Source: Arthrobacter nitrophenolicus (GTDB taxonomy: Bacteria; Actinomycetota; Actinomycetes; Actinomycetales; Micrococcaceae). Taken from it: a stretch of 33,417 nt of DNA. The stretch spans positions 1-33,417 of the forward strand of contig NZ_AOFD01000048.1 of assembly GCF_000332815.1 (NCBI RefSeq), in the 5' to 3' direction. Positions within the stretch are counted from its first letter, which is position 1. Each line of letters begins with the position of its first letter. The notes under the pieces were generated by a model, which did no database searches, was not told the origin of the DNA, and saw only the letters and a program-made list of their open reading frames with translations. This document shows positions 7,425-15,789 of this stretch, piece by piece. Made by a program: the position numbers and the translations under genes.

Positions 7425-7808
7425 TCAGGCCTGCCCGCGGAGCCGCTCCATTTCGCGGCGGTCCTTCTTGGTGGGCCGCCCGGTCCCCCTGTCCCGCTGC
7501 GGCAGCCCGAGCGCCGGCGCGATCGGCCGGGGAGGGGTGTGGTCAGTAAAGCAGTGGGACGCCGCTTCCGCCCCCACACGCTTGGCAATGAGCCGCCGCA
7601 CTTCGAGGGTGCGTTCATAGCCCGGCATCCTGACTGTCACGGTATCGCCGGTCACCAGGGTGGCAGAGGCTTTGGCCGGGCTGCCGTTCAACCGGACGTG
7701 CCCCGCCCGGCAGGCTGCGGTGGCGGCGGAACGGGTCTTATAGGCGCGGATCGCCCACAACCACGCATCGATACGGACGCTGGCGGGGGAGGAAGGAAGG
7801 CTGGTCAT
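7425..7808 (-). CDS. S4-domain RNA-binding protein (Hsp15/HslR-like)
   Basis: A 127-residue basic protein. The S4 RNA-binding fold spans about residues 9-60 (VRIDAWLWAIRAYKTRSAA, then ACRAGHVRLNG and GDTVTV). A basic tail (TKKDRREMERLRG) follows. This is the layout of Hsp15 (HslR), which in E. coli binds stalled 50S subunits carrying nascent peptide. The start is the ATG at 7808. A longer frame exists, but the consensus -10 TATACT at 7825-7820 leaves only a very short leader before this ATG. The gene stands alone, converging on the GIY-YIG-like gene. Confidence 0.78.
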   Translation of the reverse strand: MTSLPSSPASVRIDAWLWAIRAYKTRSAATAACRAGHVRLNGSPAKASATLVTGDTVTVRMPGYERTLEVRRLIAKRVGAEAASHCFTDHTPPRPIAPALGLPQRDRGTGRPTKKDRREMERLRGQA

Positions 7809-7819
7809 GGCTGGCACCG

Positions 7820-7825
7820 AGTATA
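7820..7825 (-). promoter_or_regulatory. -10 element for the S4-domain gene
   Basis: TATACT on the minus strand, 11 nt before the ATG at 7808. This predicts a leader of only about 4-5 nt. No clear -35 is seen at 16-19 nt, so the assignment rests on the -10 alone. Confidence 0.45.
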
Positions 7826-7855
7826 GCCCCGGGCGCGCCGGCAATCAGTGCAGCG

Positions 7856-8974
7856 TCATTCCACCGTCACGCTGACCTGCTGCACCATGTTGTTGCCCAT
7901 CCCCTGGTAGTTCCAGTTCTGCTCCAGGGGCTGGGTGGCTCCGGTGGCATCCGTGGCACGGCAGGACAGGATGTGCACGCCCGGGTCCGCCACCCAGGGC
8001 AGCGTCCACTTCCGCCACGCGAACCCGCCGGCCGGCTTGTCCAGCTGGGCGGGCAGCCACGTACCGTCGATCCCCACCTCCACGCCCGTCACCGCACCCT
8101 CTCCGGACCAGGCACGGCCCTGCAGCAGCACCGGGCCCGGGGCCAGGATGCGGTTCCGGGTGAAGAAGTCGGGGACCCCCGGCGGAACCATCAGCGAACG
8201 CACCCTGATCCGTGAAACCGGAGTGCCGGCGTCGTCCGCGGTCTCCTGGTAGCGGTACGCCACCTGCTGCTGGTATCCGGTGAAGGGAGCAGTGACCACC
8301 TCGATGGACTCAAGCCACTTCACGCTGGCCATGCCGTACCAGCCCGGGACCACCAGGCGGAGGGGGTAGCCGTGCTGGGGCGGCAGCTCGGCGCCGTTCA
8401 TTGTGTATGCGAGTACGACGTCGGCACGCAGCGCTTCACGGATCGGCAGGCTCCGCGCGTAGTGGTGGGGGACGCCGCCCTGCACCCCGGCATCGGCACC
8501 GGTGAAGACCACCTCCACGGCGTTCTGGTGAACACCCGCCTTGCCCAGGAGGTAGGCGAGCGGAACGCCGGTCCAGTGCGCGGTGCCTACCCCTTCCTGG
8601 ATCCAGGGCTGGCTCATGGGCCGGGGTGAGAGGAGGGAACGGCCGTTGCCGGCGCACTCCAGCGTCACGGGCACAGTGATGGCGGGGTCCTTCCGGAGCG
8701 CTGCCATGCTCAGTTCCAGTGCGCGCTCCACAGCACCGCTGATTCTCAGGTGCCAGGAACCGGCGTCCAGGTCCGGGATGTCGAAGTGCGTGAGGACGTA
8801 GTGAAGGCCGGGCGGCGTGACATCCCTGCGCAGTGCCTCCAGCGGCATGGAATGGTTCCGGGCTGACAGCTGCAGCTCTTCCCGGGTCAGGGGGCCGGTG
8901 GTGGGGCCGGCCCCCGGCTGGGCGGATGCTTCACTGGCTCCGGTGGACTGCTCGTGCCGGGACGTCTGGGTCAT
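7856..8974 (-). CDS. Sulfite-oxidase-family molybdopterin-dependent oxidoreductase
   Basis: A 372-residue protein. The molybdopterin-binding domain spans about residues 40-240 and includes TLECAGNGR with the cysteine that ligates molybdenum (C107) and HGYPLRLVVPGWYGMASVKW. A C-terminal Mo-co dimerisation domain follows at about 255-370. The family includes sulfite oxidases and sulfite dehydrogenases; no heme domain, Tat motif or signal peptide is present, so it should be cytoplasmic, with the electron acceptor unknown. The ATG at 8974 has no ribosome site. A TTGACG-N17-TAGACC promoter places the transcript start on that ATG, so it is probably leaderless. Confidence 0.85.
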   Translation of the reverse strand: MTQTSRHEQSTGASEASAQPGAGPTTGPLTREELQLSARNHSMPLEALRRDVTPPGLHYVLTHFDIPDLDAGSWHLRISGAVERALELSMAALRKDPAITVPVTLECAGNGRSLLSPRPMSQPWIQEGVGTAHWTGVPLAYLLGKAGVHQNAVEVVFTGADAGVQGGVPHHYARSLPIREALRADVVLAYTMNGAELPPQHGYPLRLVVPGWYGMASVKWLESIEVVTAPFTGYQQQVAYRYQETADDAGTPVSRIRVRSLMVPPGVPDFFTRNRILAPGPVLLQGRAWSGEGAVTGVEVGIDGTWLPAQLDKPAGGFAWRKWTLPWVADPGVHILSCRATDATGATQPLEQNWNYQGMGNNMVQQVSVTVE

Positions 8975-8980
8975 GCCACA

Positions 8981-9009
8981 GGTCTACGCCCGCACCGCCG
9001 GCACGTCAA
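8981..9009 (-). promoter_or_regulatory. Leaderless promoter of the molybdoenzyme gene
   Basis: Minus strand -35 TTGACG (9009-9004), 17-nt spacer, -10 TAGACC (8986-8981), then 6 nt to the ATG at 8974. The geometry is that of the asparagine operon promoter, though the -10 lacks the final T. Confidence 0.6.
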
Positions 9010-9032
9010 CGCCTCTTCCCGGGAGCCCGGAA

Positions 9033-9892
9033 CTACAGGACCGGACGGGTGAGGAACTCCGCCAGGCTGATCGGGTCCTGCCCCGTCAGCCCATGCACAT
9101 CCGGGGAGACTCCGGCCATCTCCCCGCGGGCGATGGAGGTGTAGGTGCTCACCCAGGCGTCCAGCTGCCACTGCGGCGCGTTATAGGAGGCGCGGGATGC
9201 ATAGGCCTCGTCCACCGTCTCCGGCTGGTACGTGACGGTCCGGCCGGTACCCTGCGTCAGGACCTCGGCAGCCCGTGCCAGGGACAGTTCCTCCGGGCCC
9301 GTCAGGTTGTAGACCTTGCCCTTGTGGATTGCCGGATCCCGGAGCACCGCAACGGCGCAGCGGGCGATGTCCTCGCGGGCCACGCCGGCAAAGGTGCCGC
9401 TGCCGGCGGGCCCCTGGATGACCCCGCGCGTGCCGGCGAGCAGCGGCAGGACATCCAGGTAGAGGTTGTCCCGCAGGAAGGTGTAAGCCATCCCGGACGC
9501 TTGATGCGCTCCTCGGTGGCGTAGTGGTCCCGCGCCAGCGTAAAGGCCGCGTCCGGGGCCGCCCCGAAGAGGGACGTGTACACCACGTGCTCCACTCCGG
9601 CTGCGGCAGCGGCGTCCACAAAGGCATAGTGCTCCTGCACCCGTTCCGCGTTCTCCGCGGCGGACACCATGAACAGGGTCTTGACCCCTTCGAGGGCGGA
9701 CCGCGCCGCCCCGGAGTCCGCGTAGGAGCAGGCCAGGGGAAAGGTATCCCCCAGCGCGGGTGCCCGCTTGGTGTCGCGCACCAGCAGGCGCTGGGCGAAT
9801 CCGGCGTCGGCCAGCTGCCGCGCCACCATCCCGCCCAGCCCCCCGGTGGAACCCGTGACCGCCAGGTCCGGCAGCGCGGCAGCGGAAGCCAC
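9033..9892 (-). pseudogene. NmrA/QorB-like NAD(P)-binding reductase, split by a one-base frameshift
   Basis: Read from GTG 9892, the first part has a Rossmann motif (GSTGGLGGMVARQLADAG) and an atypical SDR pattern ending at HYATEERIK near 9501. The frame is then lost. The following frame continues at once with SGMAYTFLRDNLYLD to the stop at 9033. One extra base at about 9499/9500 (expected AAGGCG, seen AAGCG on the minus strand) rejoins them into a protein of about 286 residues of the NAD(P)H:quinone reductase / NmrA type. It starts 3 nt after the aldo/keto reductase stop, so both are one transcript. It may be a true mutation or a sequencing error. Confidence 0.8.
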
Positions 9893-9895
9893 CGG

Positions 9896-10900
9896 TTACG
9901 CTTCCCGCTTGGGCGGGGACTGGGTCTTTGCCGGGTCGCGTTCAGCCAGCGAACCGATGGCGTCGTCAATCCTCTTCAGGACCTCCGGCTCCAGCGTCAC
10001 CCCGGCCGCCGCCACGCTGTCCGCGATCTGCTCCGGACGGCTGGCGCCCACGATGGCCGATGCCACGTTGGGGTTCTGCAGCACCCAGGCGACGGCCAGC
10101 TGCGGCATGGAGAGGCCGGCTTCCTCCGCGATCGGCTTGAGGTCCTGCACGCCGGACAGGACGTCGTCGCGCATCCAGCGCTCGATCATTTTGGCCCCGC
10201 CCTTGTCATCCGTCGCGCGGCTGCCCTCAGGGGCGGGCTGGCCGGGAAGGTACTTGCCGCTGAGGACGCCCTGGGCCATGGGAGACCAAACGATCTGGGA
10301 CACGCCCAGTTCCTCCGATGCCGGCACTACCTCGGCCTCGATGACCCGCCACAGCATGGAGTACTGCGGCTGGTTGGAAATGAGCTGGAAGCCGAGCTCT
10401 TTGGAGAGGGCGTGGCCTTCGCGCAGCTGATCTGCCGTCCACTCGCTGACCCCGATGTACAGGGCCTTGCCCTGGCGGACGATGTCCGCGAACGCCTGCA
10501 TGGTTTCTTCCAGCGGCGTTTCGAAGTCGTAGCGGTGGGCCTGGTAGAGGTCCACGTAGTCTGTCTGCAGCCTGCGCAGCGAGCCGTTGATGGATTCCAT
10601 GATGTGCTTGCGGGACAGGCCAAGATCGTTCTTGCCCTTGGGGCCGGTGGGTCCGTAGACCTTGGTGAAGATCTCCAGCGATTCACGGCGCTCGCCCTTC
10701 AGCGCCTCGCCCAGGACAGTCTCCGCCGCGGTATTGGCATAGACATCGGCCGTGTCGAAGGTGCTGATTCCGGCGTCCAGGGCCGCCCGCACGCACTGGG
10801 TGGCGACGTCGTTCTCCACCTGGGAGCCGTGGGTGAGCCAGTTGCCGAACGTGATTTCCGAGACTTTGAAACCGCTGTTTCCGAGGTATCTGAATTCCAT
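9896..10900 (-). CDS. Aldo/keto reductase (Kv-beta / YghZ-like)
   Basis: A 334-residue NADPH-dependent reductase with a TIM-barrel AKR fold. The catalytic tetrad is visible: D49 and Y54 in FDTADVY, K80 in FTKVYG and H122 in YQAHRYD. The late SAIVGASRPEQI block is the cofactor phosphate-binding region. Length and motifs match the bacterial AKRs related to voltage-gated potassium channel beta subunits. A GTG at 10909 is in frame, but I choose the ATG at 10900. TAGCGT sits 7 nt before it as a -10, and no ribosome site exists for either. The frameshifted reductase follows directly, suggesting a small carbonyl/quinone-reduction operon. Confidence 0.88.
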   Translation of the reverse strand: MEFRYLGNSGFKVSEITFGNWLTHGSQVENDVATQCVRAALDAGISTFDTADVYANTAAETVLGEALKGERRESLEIFTKVYGPTGPKGKNDLGLSRKHIMESINGSLRRLQTDYVDLYQAHRYDFETPLEETMQAFADIVRQGKALYIGVSEWTADQLREGHALSKELGFQLISNQPQYSMLWRVIEAEVVPASEELGVSQIVWSPMAQGVLSGKYLPGQPAPEGSRATDDKGGAKMIERWMRDDVLSGVQDLKPIAEEAGLSMPQLAVAWVLQNPNVASAIVGASRPEQIADSVAAAGVTLEPEVLKRIDDAIGSLAERDPAKTQSPPKREA

Positions 10901-10907
10901 GCGTTTC

Positions 10908-10936
10908 ACGCTAGCCCAGATGGTTGCTCAGGGTAA
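10908..10936 (-). promoter_or_regulatory. Leaderless promoter of the aldo/keto reductase
   Basis: Minus strand TTACCC (10936-10931), 17-nt spacer, TAGCGT (10913-10908), then 7 nt to the ATG at 10900. The -35 is poor and overlaps the 3' end of the upstream membrane-protein gene. The -10 matches TANNNT. Confidence 0.5.
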
Positions 10937-11710
10937 GGGCTTCTTCCCATCTCCCTGTTCGCCGGCGGGCGATGTTTCCTTCAGCATGTGCGGCGGGCCG
11001 GCCAGGGACACAAGCGACCCGGTGTCCAGCGGCGCAAGGGTTGGCGGGTGCGGAGGTTTCTTGAAGGACCTCGGAACCTCGTGCAGGGGCTGGTGGTTGT
11101 GCAGGGCGGACTCCACCAGCGGGGCCACCTCGGCCACTTTCTCGGCCGGCACCCGGGGATCCGGCAGGTCCCGCACGGAGAGTTTGATCTCGGGCGCGGC
11201 TGCCCGTGCCCGCGCAATGGCGCGGGCGTCGGCCTCGGCAACGGCGGAGGCCCAGTCCTCGGCCAGGACGGGCGGTTCGCGCCGCGCGGCGGTCAGCGCA
11301 GGGTGATGGTCGACGGCGGTGCGCAGCGCCGTTCTAAGGTGTGCGGGCTTCAACGCGGCGCGCCAATCGCGCGGCCGACTCCCGCCGGTCTGCCCGGCAG
11401 CGGGTTTCCCGAAGGCGCGGGCAAGCAGCCCCGGGCGTGCCGGGCCGGATGCCGGTGCCGCGGCAGCACCGCCGTCGACGGTGTCCTTCCGGTCCTCCAC
11501 CCGGGTGCCGTAGAGCTGGACAAGCGGTATGGATTCCTTCCGCGGACGCCAGCCGAACAGGCCCATCAGGATAATGGCGGCCAGCCGTCCCACGCCTGCG
11601 AGCACCAGGGTGATGACGCCCAGGAGGAAGAGGATGAAGAACATCAGGAAGGCAACGCCCACGGTGCCCAGGAAGGTCAGGTTGAGGACGAGCGTATCCG
11701 GATTTTCCAC
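10928..11710 (-). CDS. Membrane-anchored protein of unknown function
   Basis: About 260 residues. One long or two close hydrophobic segments at residues 8-50 (with FLMFFILFLLGVITLVLAG) are followed by a long Pro/Ala/Arg-rich cytosolic-type tail without a recognisable domain. The GTG at 11710 is chosen over an upstream in-frame start because GGAGAGG lies just before it. The hydrophobic head ends in LAGVGRLAAIILMG. The small membrane protein at 15257-15559 has a similar head (LLGVGKLAWVVVVN), so the two may share an anchor. I do not recognise a function. Confidence 0.6.
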   Translation of the reverse strand: MENPDTLVLNLTFLGTVGVAFLMFFILFLLGVITLVLAGVGRLAAIILMGLFGWRPRKESIPLVQLYGTRVEDRKDTVDGGAAAAPASGPARPGLLARAFGKPAAGQTGGSRPRDWRAALKPAHLRTALRTAVDHHPALTAARREPPVLAEDWASAVAEADARAIARARAAAPEIKLSVRDLPDPRVPAEKVAEVAPLVESALHNHQPLHEVPRSFKKPPHPPTLAPLDTGSLVSLAGPPHMLKETSPAGEQGDGKKPLP

Positions 11711-11834
11711 GTCACCTCTCCTTTCTGCAGGCAGCGGAACACACGCCTCTGCCACTGTGCCCGGGCCATGGCACCTTCTCCACCATACGGATTTTTGCTG
11801 TCCCGTGCCGCCGGTGGAGGCGGCGGTCCGGCTG

Positions 11835-11862
11835 TTGTAGCAAAGCTGTTATCGGATATGAC
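11835..11862 (+). promoter_or_regulatory. Promoter of the SEC-C/YchJ-type gene
   Basis: TTGTAG (11835-11840), 16-nt spacer, TATGAC (11857-11862). The predicted start is about 5 nt before the ATG at 11874, leaving almost no leader, and no ribosome site is seen. Confidence 0.45.
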
Positions 11863-11873
11863 AGCATCCCGGT

Positions 11874-12272
11874 ATGACAAAAAGTGCGGGGCAGGAAAAC
11901 TGCGTGTGCCTGTCCGGGGAGCCGTACGCGCAGTGCTGCGGGCGCTTCCACTCCGGCGCGGCGGAGGCCGCCACCGCGGAGCAGCTCATGCGGTCCCGCT
12001 ACAGCGCGTTTGTGCGCCTGGACGCGGACTACCTGCTGCGCACCTGGCATCCGGACACGGCCCCTGCCACCCTGGAACTGGATCGCGGGATGGGCTGGCG
12101 CCGCCTGGACATCCTGTCCACCAGCGGAGGCGGTCCGTTCGACAGCGCGGGGACGGTTGAGTTCAAGGCCCACTACCGGCACGACGGCGTGCGCGGAGTC
12201 CTGCACGAGGTCAGCAGGTTCGTCCGGGAGGACGGCCGGTGGTACTACGTGGACGGGGACGTCCGCGCCTGA
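11874..12272 (+). CDS. YchJ-like protein with SEC-C zinc-binding motif (UPF0225 type)
   Basis: A 132-residue protein. The N-terminus holds the SEC-C zinc site C-x-C-x(8)-C-C-x(2)-H (CVCLSGEPYAQCCGRFH, about residues 10-26). An NTF2-like domain follows, with the family's conserved MRSRYSAFVRLDADYLLRTWH and the late EVSRFVREDGRWYYVDGD. This is the full YchJ/UPF0225 layout. Its role is unknown in the family; SEC-C motifs usually mediate zinc-dependent protein contacts. It is transcribed alone and converges on the membrane-protein gene at 12315. Confidence 0.85.
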   Translation: MTKSAGQENCVCLSGEPYAQCCGRFHSGAAEAATAEQLMRSRYSAFVRLDADYLLRTWHPDTAPATLELDRGMGWRRLDILSTSGGGPFDSAGTVEFKAHYRHDGVRGVLHEVSRFVREDGRWYYVDGDVRA

Positions 12273-12314
12273 CGGATGCGGGTGTGCTGGTGAAGCCACG
12301 GCTGTCCCACCGGC

Positions 12315-13130
12315 TTACTCGTCGTCGTAGTCGCTGTCCGGAGTGAACCCGGCCCGGTCCACTTTGCGGTGGAACCTCATGCCGGCGAGTCCGCCCAGGA
12401 CCGCACCCACCAGGGCGACGGCCGCAACCACGACGGCGGCGATGATGCTGGTGGTTGTCAGCTGGCCCTCGTTGACGGGGATGCGCGGGAAGCTGTTGAG
12501 GTTGGCCAGGACATTGAACTGCTGCCCGGCCACCATCCCCAGGACAGCGATGATGATCGCCGCGATCAGTGCCCAGATCCAGACCATGAGTCCCTGCTTG
12601 GCGCCGTTGAAGCGGGCCATGCGCCCGGCCACGTAGCCGCCGCAGTAGTAGGACAGGAAGAGGATCACCAGCAGGACGATAATGCCCACCAGTCCAACCG
12701 TGCCCTGGTTTTGCGCCGCCTGGTTCACTGCCTCGTTGACATCAGTGTTGCTGGCAAGGCCCACTGCCGTTCCCGCGGCTGCCACCAGGGCGGTCAGCAG
12801 GACAGCCATGCCGGTGGCGGTGAGCCAGCCGAAGAACGCCGAGCCCACCTTGATCCCGCCGAACTGTTCCTTTTCCCGCGCCACTGCGGTCTGCCGGTCG
12901 GTGAGGTTCGGGTCCACGGCCGGGGCTGCGGCGGGAGTGTAGTCCCGTTCGGCATAGGCTGCCGGCCGCTCCGAATATGCGGAGGCCGGCGTGGTGTCCG
13001 TTGCCGGTACCTGGTCGAAGGAGCGGGTGCTCTGGCTGTCCGCGTCTGCGGTGCGGTAGCTCCCGCTCGGGGTGTCGTCCTCCCGGGCGCGCCGCGGAGG
13101 CAGGTTCTCTGGGTCAGTTGAGCTGCTCAT
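12315..13130 (-). CDS. Four-helix membrane protein with disordered N-terminus, unknown function
   Basis: 271 residues. Residues 1-95 are polar, Pro/Ser/Thr/Ala-rich and probably disordered (repeated Tyr-Ser-Glu / Tyr-Ala-Glu-Arg stretches). About four membrane helices follow (near 103-127, 145-168, 180-205, 228-252), with GGYVAGRMARF between helices 2 and 3, a pattern seen in small actinobacterial integral membrane proteins. The C-terminus is acidic. The ATG at 13130 lacks a good ribosome site and may be leaderless. A palindrome overlaps the predicted -35, so a repressor may act there. Confidence 0.7.
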   Translation of the reverse strand: MSSSTDPENLPPRRAREDDTPSGSYRTADADSQSTRSFDQVPATDTTPASAYSERPAAYAERDYTPAAAPAVDPNLTDRQTAVAREKEQFGGIKVGSAFFGWLTATGMAVLLTALVAAAGTAVGLASNTDVNEAVNQAAQNQGTVGLVGIIVLLVILFLSYYCGGYVAGRMARFNGAKQGLMVWIWALIAAIIIAVLGMVAGQQFNVLANLNSFPRIPVNEGQLTTTSIIAAVVVAAVALVGAVLGGLAGMRFHRKVDRAGFTPDSDYDDE

Positions 13131-13136
13131 GGCTCA

Positions 13137-13165
13137 ACTCAACCACCCAGCCGAGCCAGTAGCAA
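13137..13165 (-). promoter_or_regulatory. Candidate leaderless promoter of the four-helix membrane protein
   Basis: Minus strand TTGCTA (13165-13160), 17-nt spacer, TTGAGT (13142-13137), then 6 nt to the ATG at 13130. The spacing is right but the -10 is a weak match. Confidence 0.4.
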
Positions 13166-13176
13166 GCGTGCTTACT
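13161..13176. promoter_or_regulatory. Palindromic operator candidate between membrane-protein and acyl-CoA dehydrogenase genes
   Basis: AGCAAGCGTGCTTACT equals its reverse complement at 12 of 16 positions. It overlaps the -35 of the promoter for the gene starting at 13130 and lies 19 nt beyond the stop of the acyl-CoA dehydrogenase. Dyads of this size are typical of TetR-family regulators, but none is encoded nearby. Confidence 0.4.
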
Positions 13177-13194
13177 ATTTTGTGACCTGCGGTT

Positions 13195-15195
13195 TTACCG
13201 GTACCGGCGGTGCAGATTGTCCTTCTTGGAGGGGCCTGGAGAGGCGTCGGCGATCCACGGACCGGTCCCTTCGGACTGGTCCAGGACGCCTTCCTCCAGC
13301 CATGTGTAGTCACCGGCGAGGACCTTGCGCGTGAGTCCCCGGTCGGCGTCGTCCGTGTTACGCCACAGCTGGTCGAAGTATTCCTCCACGCGCACCCGCG
13401 CCTGCTCGCAGTACGCTTCGGCGAGCTCATAGGCGCTCGCGGCCCGTTCCGGGGCAGTGTGCAGGAGCATCTCGGCGCGGACGCAGCAGGCAGTAATGGC
13501 GAACAGCTCGGCACCGATATCCACCACGCGGCCGAGGAAGGCCTGTTTCCGCTCCATTTTGGCCTGCCAGCGGCCCATGCCGTAAAAGGTCTGCCGGGCC
13601 AGGCGGCGGGACGAGCGCTCCACGAAGCGCAACTGTTTGGCCAGCCTTCCGAACTCCCCGTAGGACCGCGGGTCCATGCCGGCCCCGGCCACGAGCTTGG
13701 GCAGCCACTTGGCGTAGAAGCCTGACGCGCCGACGGCGGCCTTCGCTTTGTCCGACAGGCTCGCGTCCAGGGACGCGAGGTCACCCGCTGCGGCCAGGTG
13801 CGCATCCACCGCTTCCCGTGCGATCAGCAGGCGCATGATCTCGGAAGATCCTTCGAAGATCCTGTTGATGCGCAGGTCCCGCAGCTGCTGCTCCGCCGGC
13901 ACTGCCCGTTCACCGCGTGCCGCCAGTGATTCCGCCGTCTCGAAGCCGCGCCCGCCGCGGACCTGGACCAGTTCGTCGGCGATCCGGCAACTGATCTCGG
14001 TTGCCCACAGCTTGGCCAGCGCGGCTTCGATCCGCACGTCCTTCTGGCCGGCGTCGGCGAGCTCGGCGGAGAGTTCAAAGACGGCATCCAAAGCGAACGC
14101 GGAGGCGGCGATGAAGGCGATCTTCTTGCCCACGGCCTCATGTTCACCCACCGGCCGGCCCCACTGGGTGCGGGCGTTGGACCATTCGCGGGCGATCTTC
14201 AGGCTCCAGCGCCCCGACGCCACACAGAGCGCGGGGATGGAGAGCCGCCCTGTATTAAGGGTGGTCAGCGCGATCTTCAGGCCCTGGCCTTCGCGTCCCA
14301 GCCGGTTGGCCGCGGGTACGCGGACCTGGTGGAACCGGGTGACCCCGTTTTCGATCCCGCGCAGGCCCATGAAGGCGTTCCGGTTTTCCACCGTGATGCC
14401 GGGCGAGTCCATGTCCACCACGAAGGCGCTGATCCCGCCCTTGTGCCTGGTTCCGTCGGCGGCCGTGTAGGCCGGAACTACCGCCATCACCACCACCAGC
14501 TCGGCGATCACCCCGTTGGTAGTCCAAAGCTTCACGCCGTCCAGGAGGTACGCCTCGCCGTCGTCCGTTGGCGTCGCGGTGCTGCCCATCCGGGCGGGGT
14601 CGCTGCCCACATCCGGTTCGGTGAGGAGGAACGCGGTGATGGCTCCGGCCGCGCAGCGCGGCAGGTACTCCCGTTTCTGCTCCGGGCTGCCGAACACCTT
14701 GACCGGTTCGGGAACGCCGATCGACTGGTGCGCCGAGAGCAGGGCGCCGAGGCTGGGATGCACGCTGCCCAGCAGGGCGAGTGCGCGTCCGTAGTAGACC
14801 AGGGACAATCCCAGCCCGCCGTACTCCTCCGGGATCTTCATGCCGAAGACGCCGAGATCGGCCAGGCCCCGGATGTATTCGTCCGGGATCTTCGCCTCGC
14901 GCTCAATAATGCGGCCGTCCATGGTCCGCGCATATTCAGTGAGGCGGGCCATGAACGCTTCGCCCCGCTCCACATCCCGGGGGTCCGGGGTGGGCCACGG
15001 ATGGACCAGGCTGAGGTCGAAGCTGCCCAAATACAGGCCCTTGGCGAAGCTGGGGCGGTCCCAGTCTGTCTGCCGGGCGGCCTCTGCGACGGCCCGGGCG
15101 TCCGCTGACGTGGCGCCGGCTCCGATATGGCCGGCCGGTACGGGAGTTTCCTCGGCAGGGGCGTCTGTGGACGGGGACTCAGTGGCGGAGGTCAT
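13195..15195 (-). CDS. Long-form acyl-CoA dehydrogenase (VLCAD/ACAD9-like)
   Basis: A 666-residue FAD enzyme that would oxidise acyl-CoA to trans-2-enoyl-CoA. The N-terminal helical, middle beta and C-terminal helical ACAD domains cover about residues 70-480. FLLTEPDVGSDPA and LWTTNG are FAD/substrate motifs, and RIFEGSSEIMR contains the probable catalytic base E448. A further helical domain of about 170 residues (about 490-655) makes it longer than a standard 380-residue ACAD, as in very-long-chain enzymes. The start has a strong ribosome site (AAGGAG, 6 nt before the ATG). It is not in an obvious beta-oxidation operon here. Confidence 0.9.
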   Translation of the reverse strand: MTSATESPSTDAPAEETPVPAGHIGAGATSADARAVAEAARQTDWDRPSFAKGLYLGSFDLSLVHPWPTPDPRDVERGEAFMARLTEYARTMDGRIIEREAKIPDEYIRGLADLGVFGMKIPEEYGGLGLSLVYYGRALALLGSVHPSLGALLSAHQSIGVPEPVKVFGSPEQKREYLPRCAAGAITAFLLTEPDVGSDPARMGSTATPTDDGEAYLLDGVKLWTTNGVIAELVVVMAVVPAYTAADGTRHKGGISAFVVDMDSPGITVENRNAFMGLRGIENGVTRFHQVRVPAANRLGREGQGLKIALTTLNTGRLSIPALCVASGRWSLKIAREWSNARTQWGRPVGEHEAVGKKIAFIAASAFALDAVFELSAELADAGQKDVRIEAALAKLWATEISCRIADELVQVRGGRGFETAESLAARGERAVPAEQQLRDLRINRIFEGSSEIMRLLIAREAVDAHLAAAGDLASLDASLSDKAKAAVGASGFYAKWLPKLVAGAGMDPRSYGEFGRLAKQLRFVERSSRRLARQTFYGMGRWQAKMERKQAFLGRVVDIGAELFAITACCVRAEMLLHTAPERAASAYELAEAYCEQARVRVEEYFDQLWRNTDDADRGLTRKVLAGDYTWLEEGVLDQSEGTGPWIADASPGPSKKDNLHRRYR

Positions 15196-15256
15196 GGGTT
15201 ATCTCCTTGGCCGGAATGGCCGGTGAAGCCATGGATCCGCCGGGTTGGAGAACCCT

Positions 15257-15559
15257 TTAGCTGTCTCTCAATATTACCCGCGGGTAGGTTCCGGTGCTAG
15301 GGGTGGACTGGGCCTGGAGTTCGCCGGCAACGTCCACTGTGGAGGCGTGGTGCACCAGCCGGTCCCAGCCCGCGTTGATGCCATGGACCACCGCCAGGAG
15401 CGAGTTCACAACCACCACCCATGCCAGCTTGCCCACGCCCAGCAGCACCAGCGCTGCCAGCCCTGCGGCAAGGACGAAGGCTGCCAGGATGAGCGCAAAG
15501 ACCAGCGTTCCGATAAAGACAAGAGTGCCGGTTTCCAGTGTGCTTAGGTCGAACTGCAT
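15257..15559 (-). CDS. Small membrane protein, unknown function
   Basis: 100 residues with two closely spaced hydrophobic segments (about 12-36 and 37-60) joined through AAGLAALVLLGVGKLAW and a polar 40-residue tail. AGGGGG just before the ATG at 15559 decides the start. The membrane part resembles the head of the protein at 10928-11710. It lies 61 nt upstream of the acyl-CoA dehydrogenase on the same strand and may share its transcript, but that gene has its own ribosome site. The function is unknown. Confidence 0.6.
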   Translation of the reverse strand: MQFDLSTLETGTLVFIGTLVFALILAAFVLAAGLAALVLLGVGKLAWVVVVNSLLAVVHGINAGWDRLVHHASTVDVAGELQAQSTPSTGTYPRVILRDS

Positions 15560-15789
15560 GAATCCCCCTGCTGCGGCGTTGCGGTGGCGAAGATCAGTAG
15601 CAGAAGCGTAGGGGTACTTCTTCGCGGGGGGCCAGAGCCCCGGCGTCCGGAAACAGCTGTTGATATGGGATCGAAATCCTACGGCGCAGTAGGTCACGGA
15701 GCGGTCGCGGCTGCTGGGTTAACCTTGTAGCTGGCAGTTTTCCGTTCCAAGCCGCCGCCCCCGCCCCGTAAACAGCCCAAGGAGAGTGT
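15560..15789. other. Divergent intergenic region upstream of jetA
   Basis: 230 bp between the small membrane protein and jetA. It holds two short inverted repeats that abut: GGAT-N4-ATCC (15668-15679) and CCTAC-N6-GTAGG (15678-15693). A TAACCT at 15720-15725 could be a -10 but lacks a partner -35. AAGGAG just before the jetA GTG is its ribosome site. Nothing else is evident. Confidence 0.4.
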
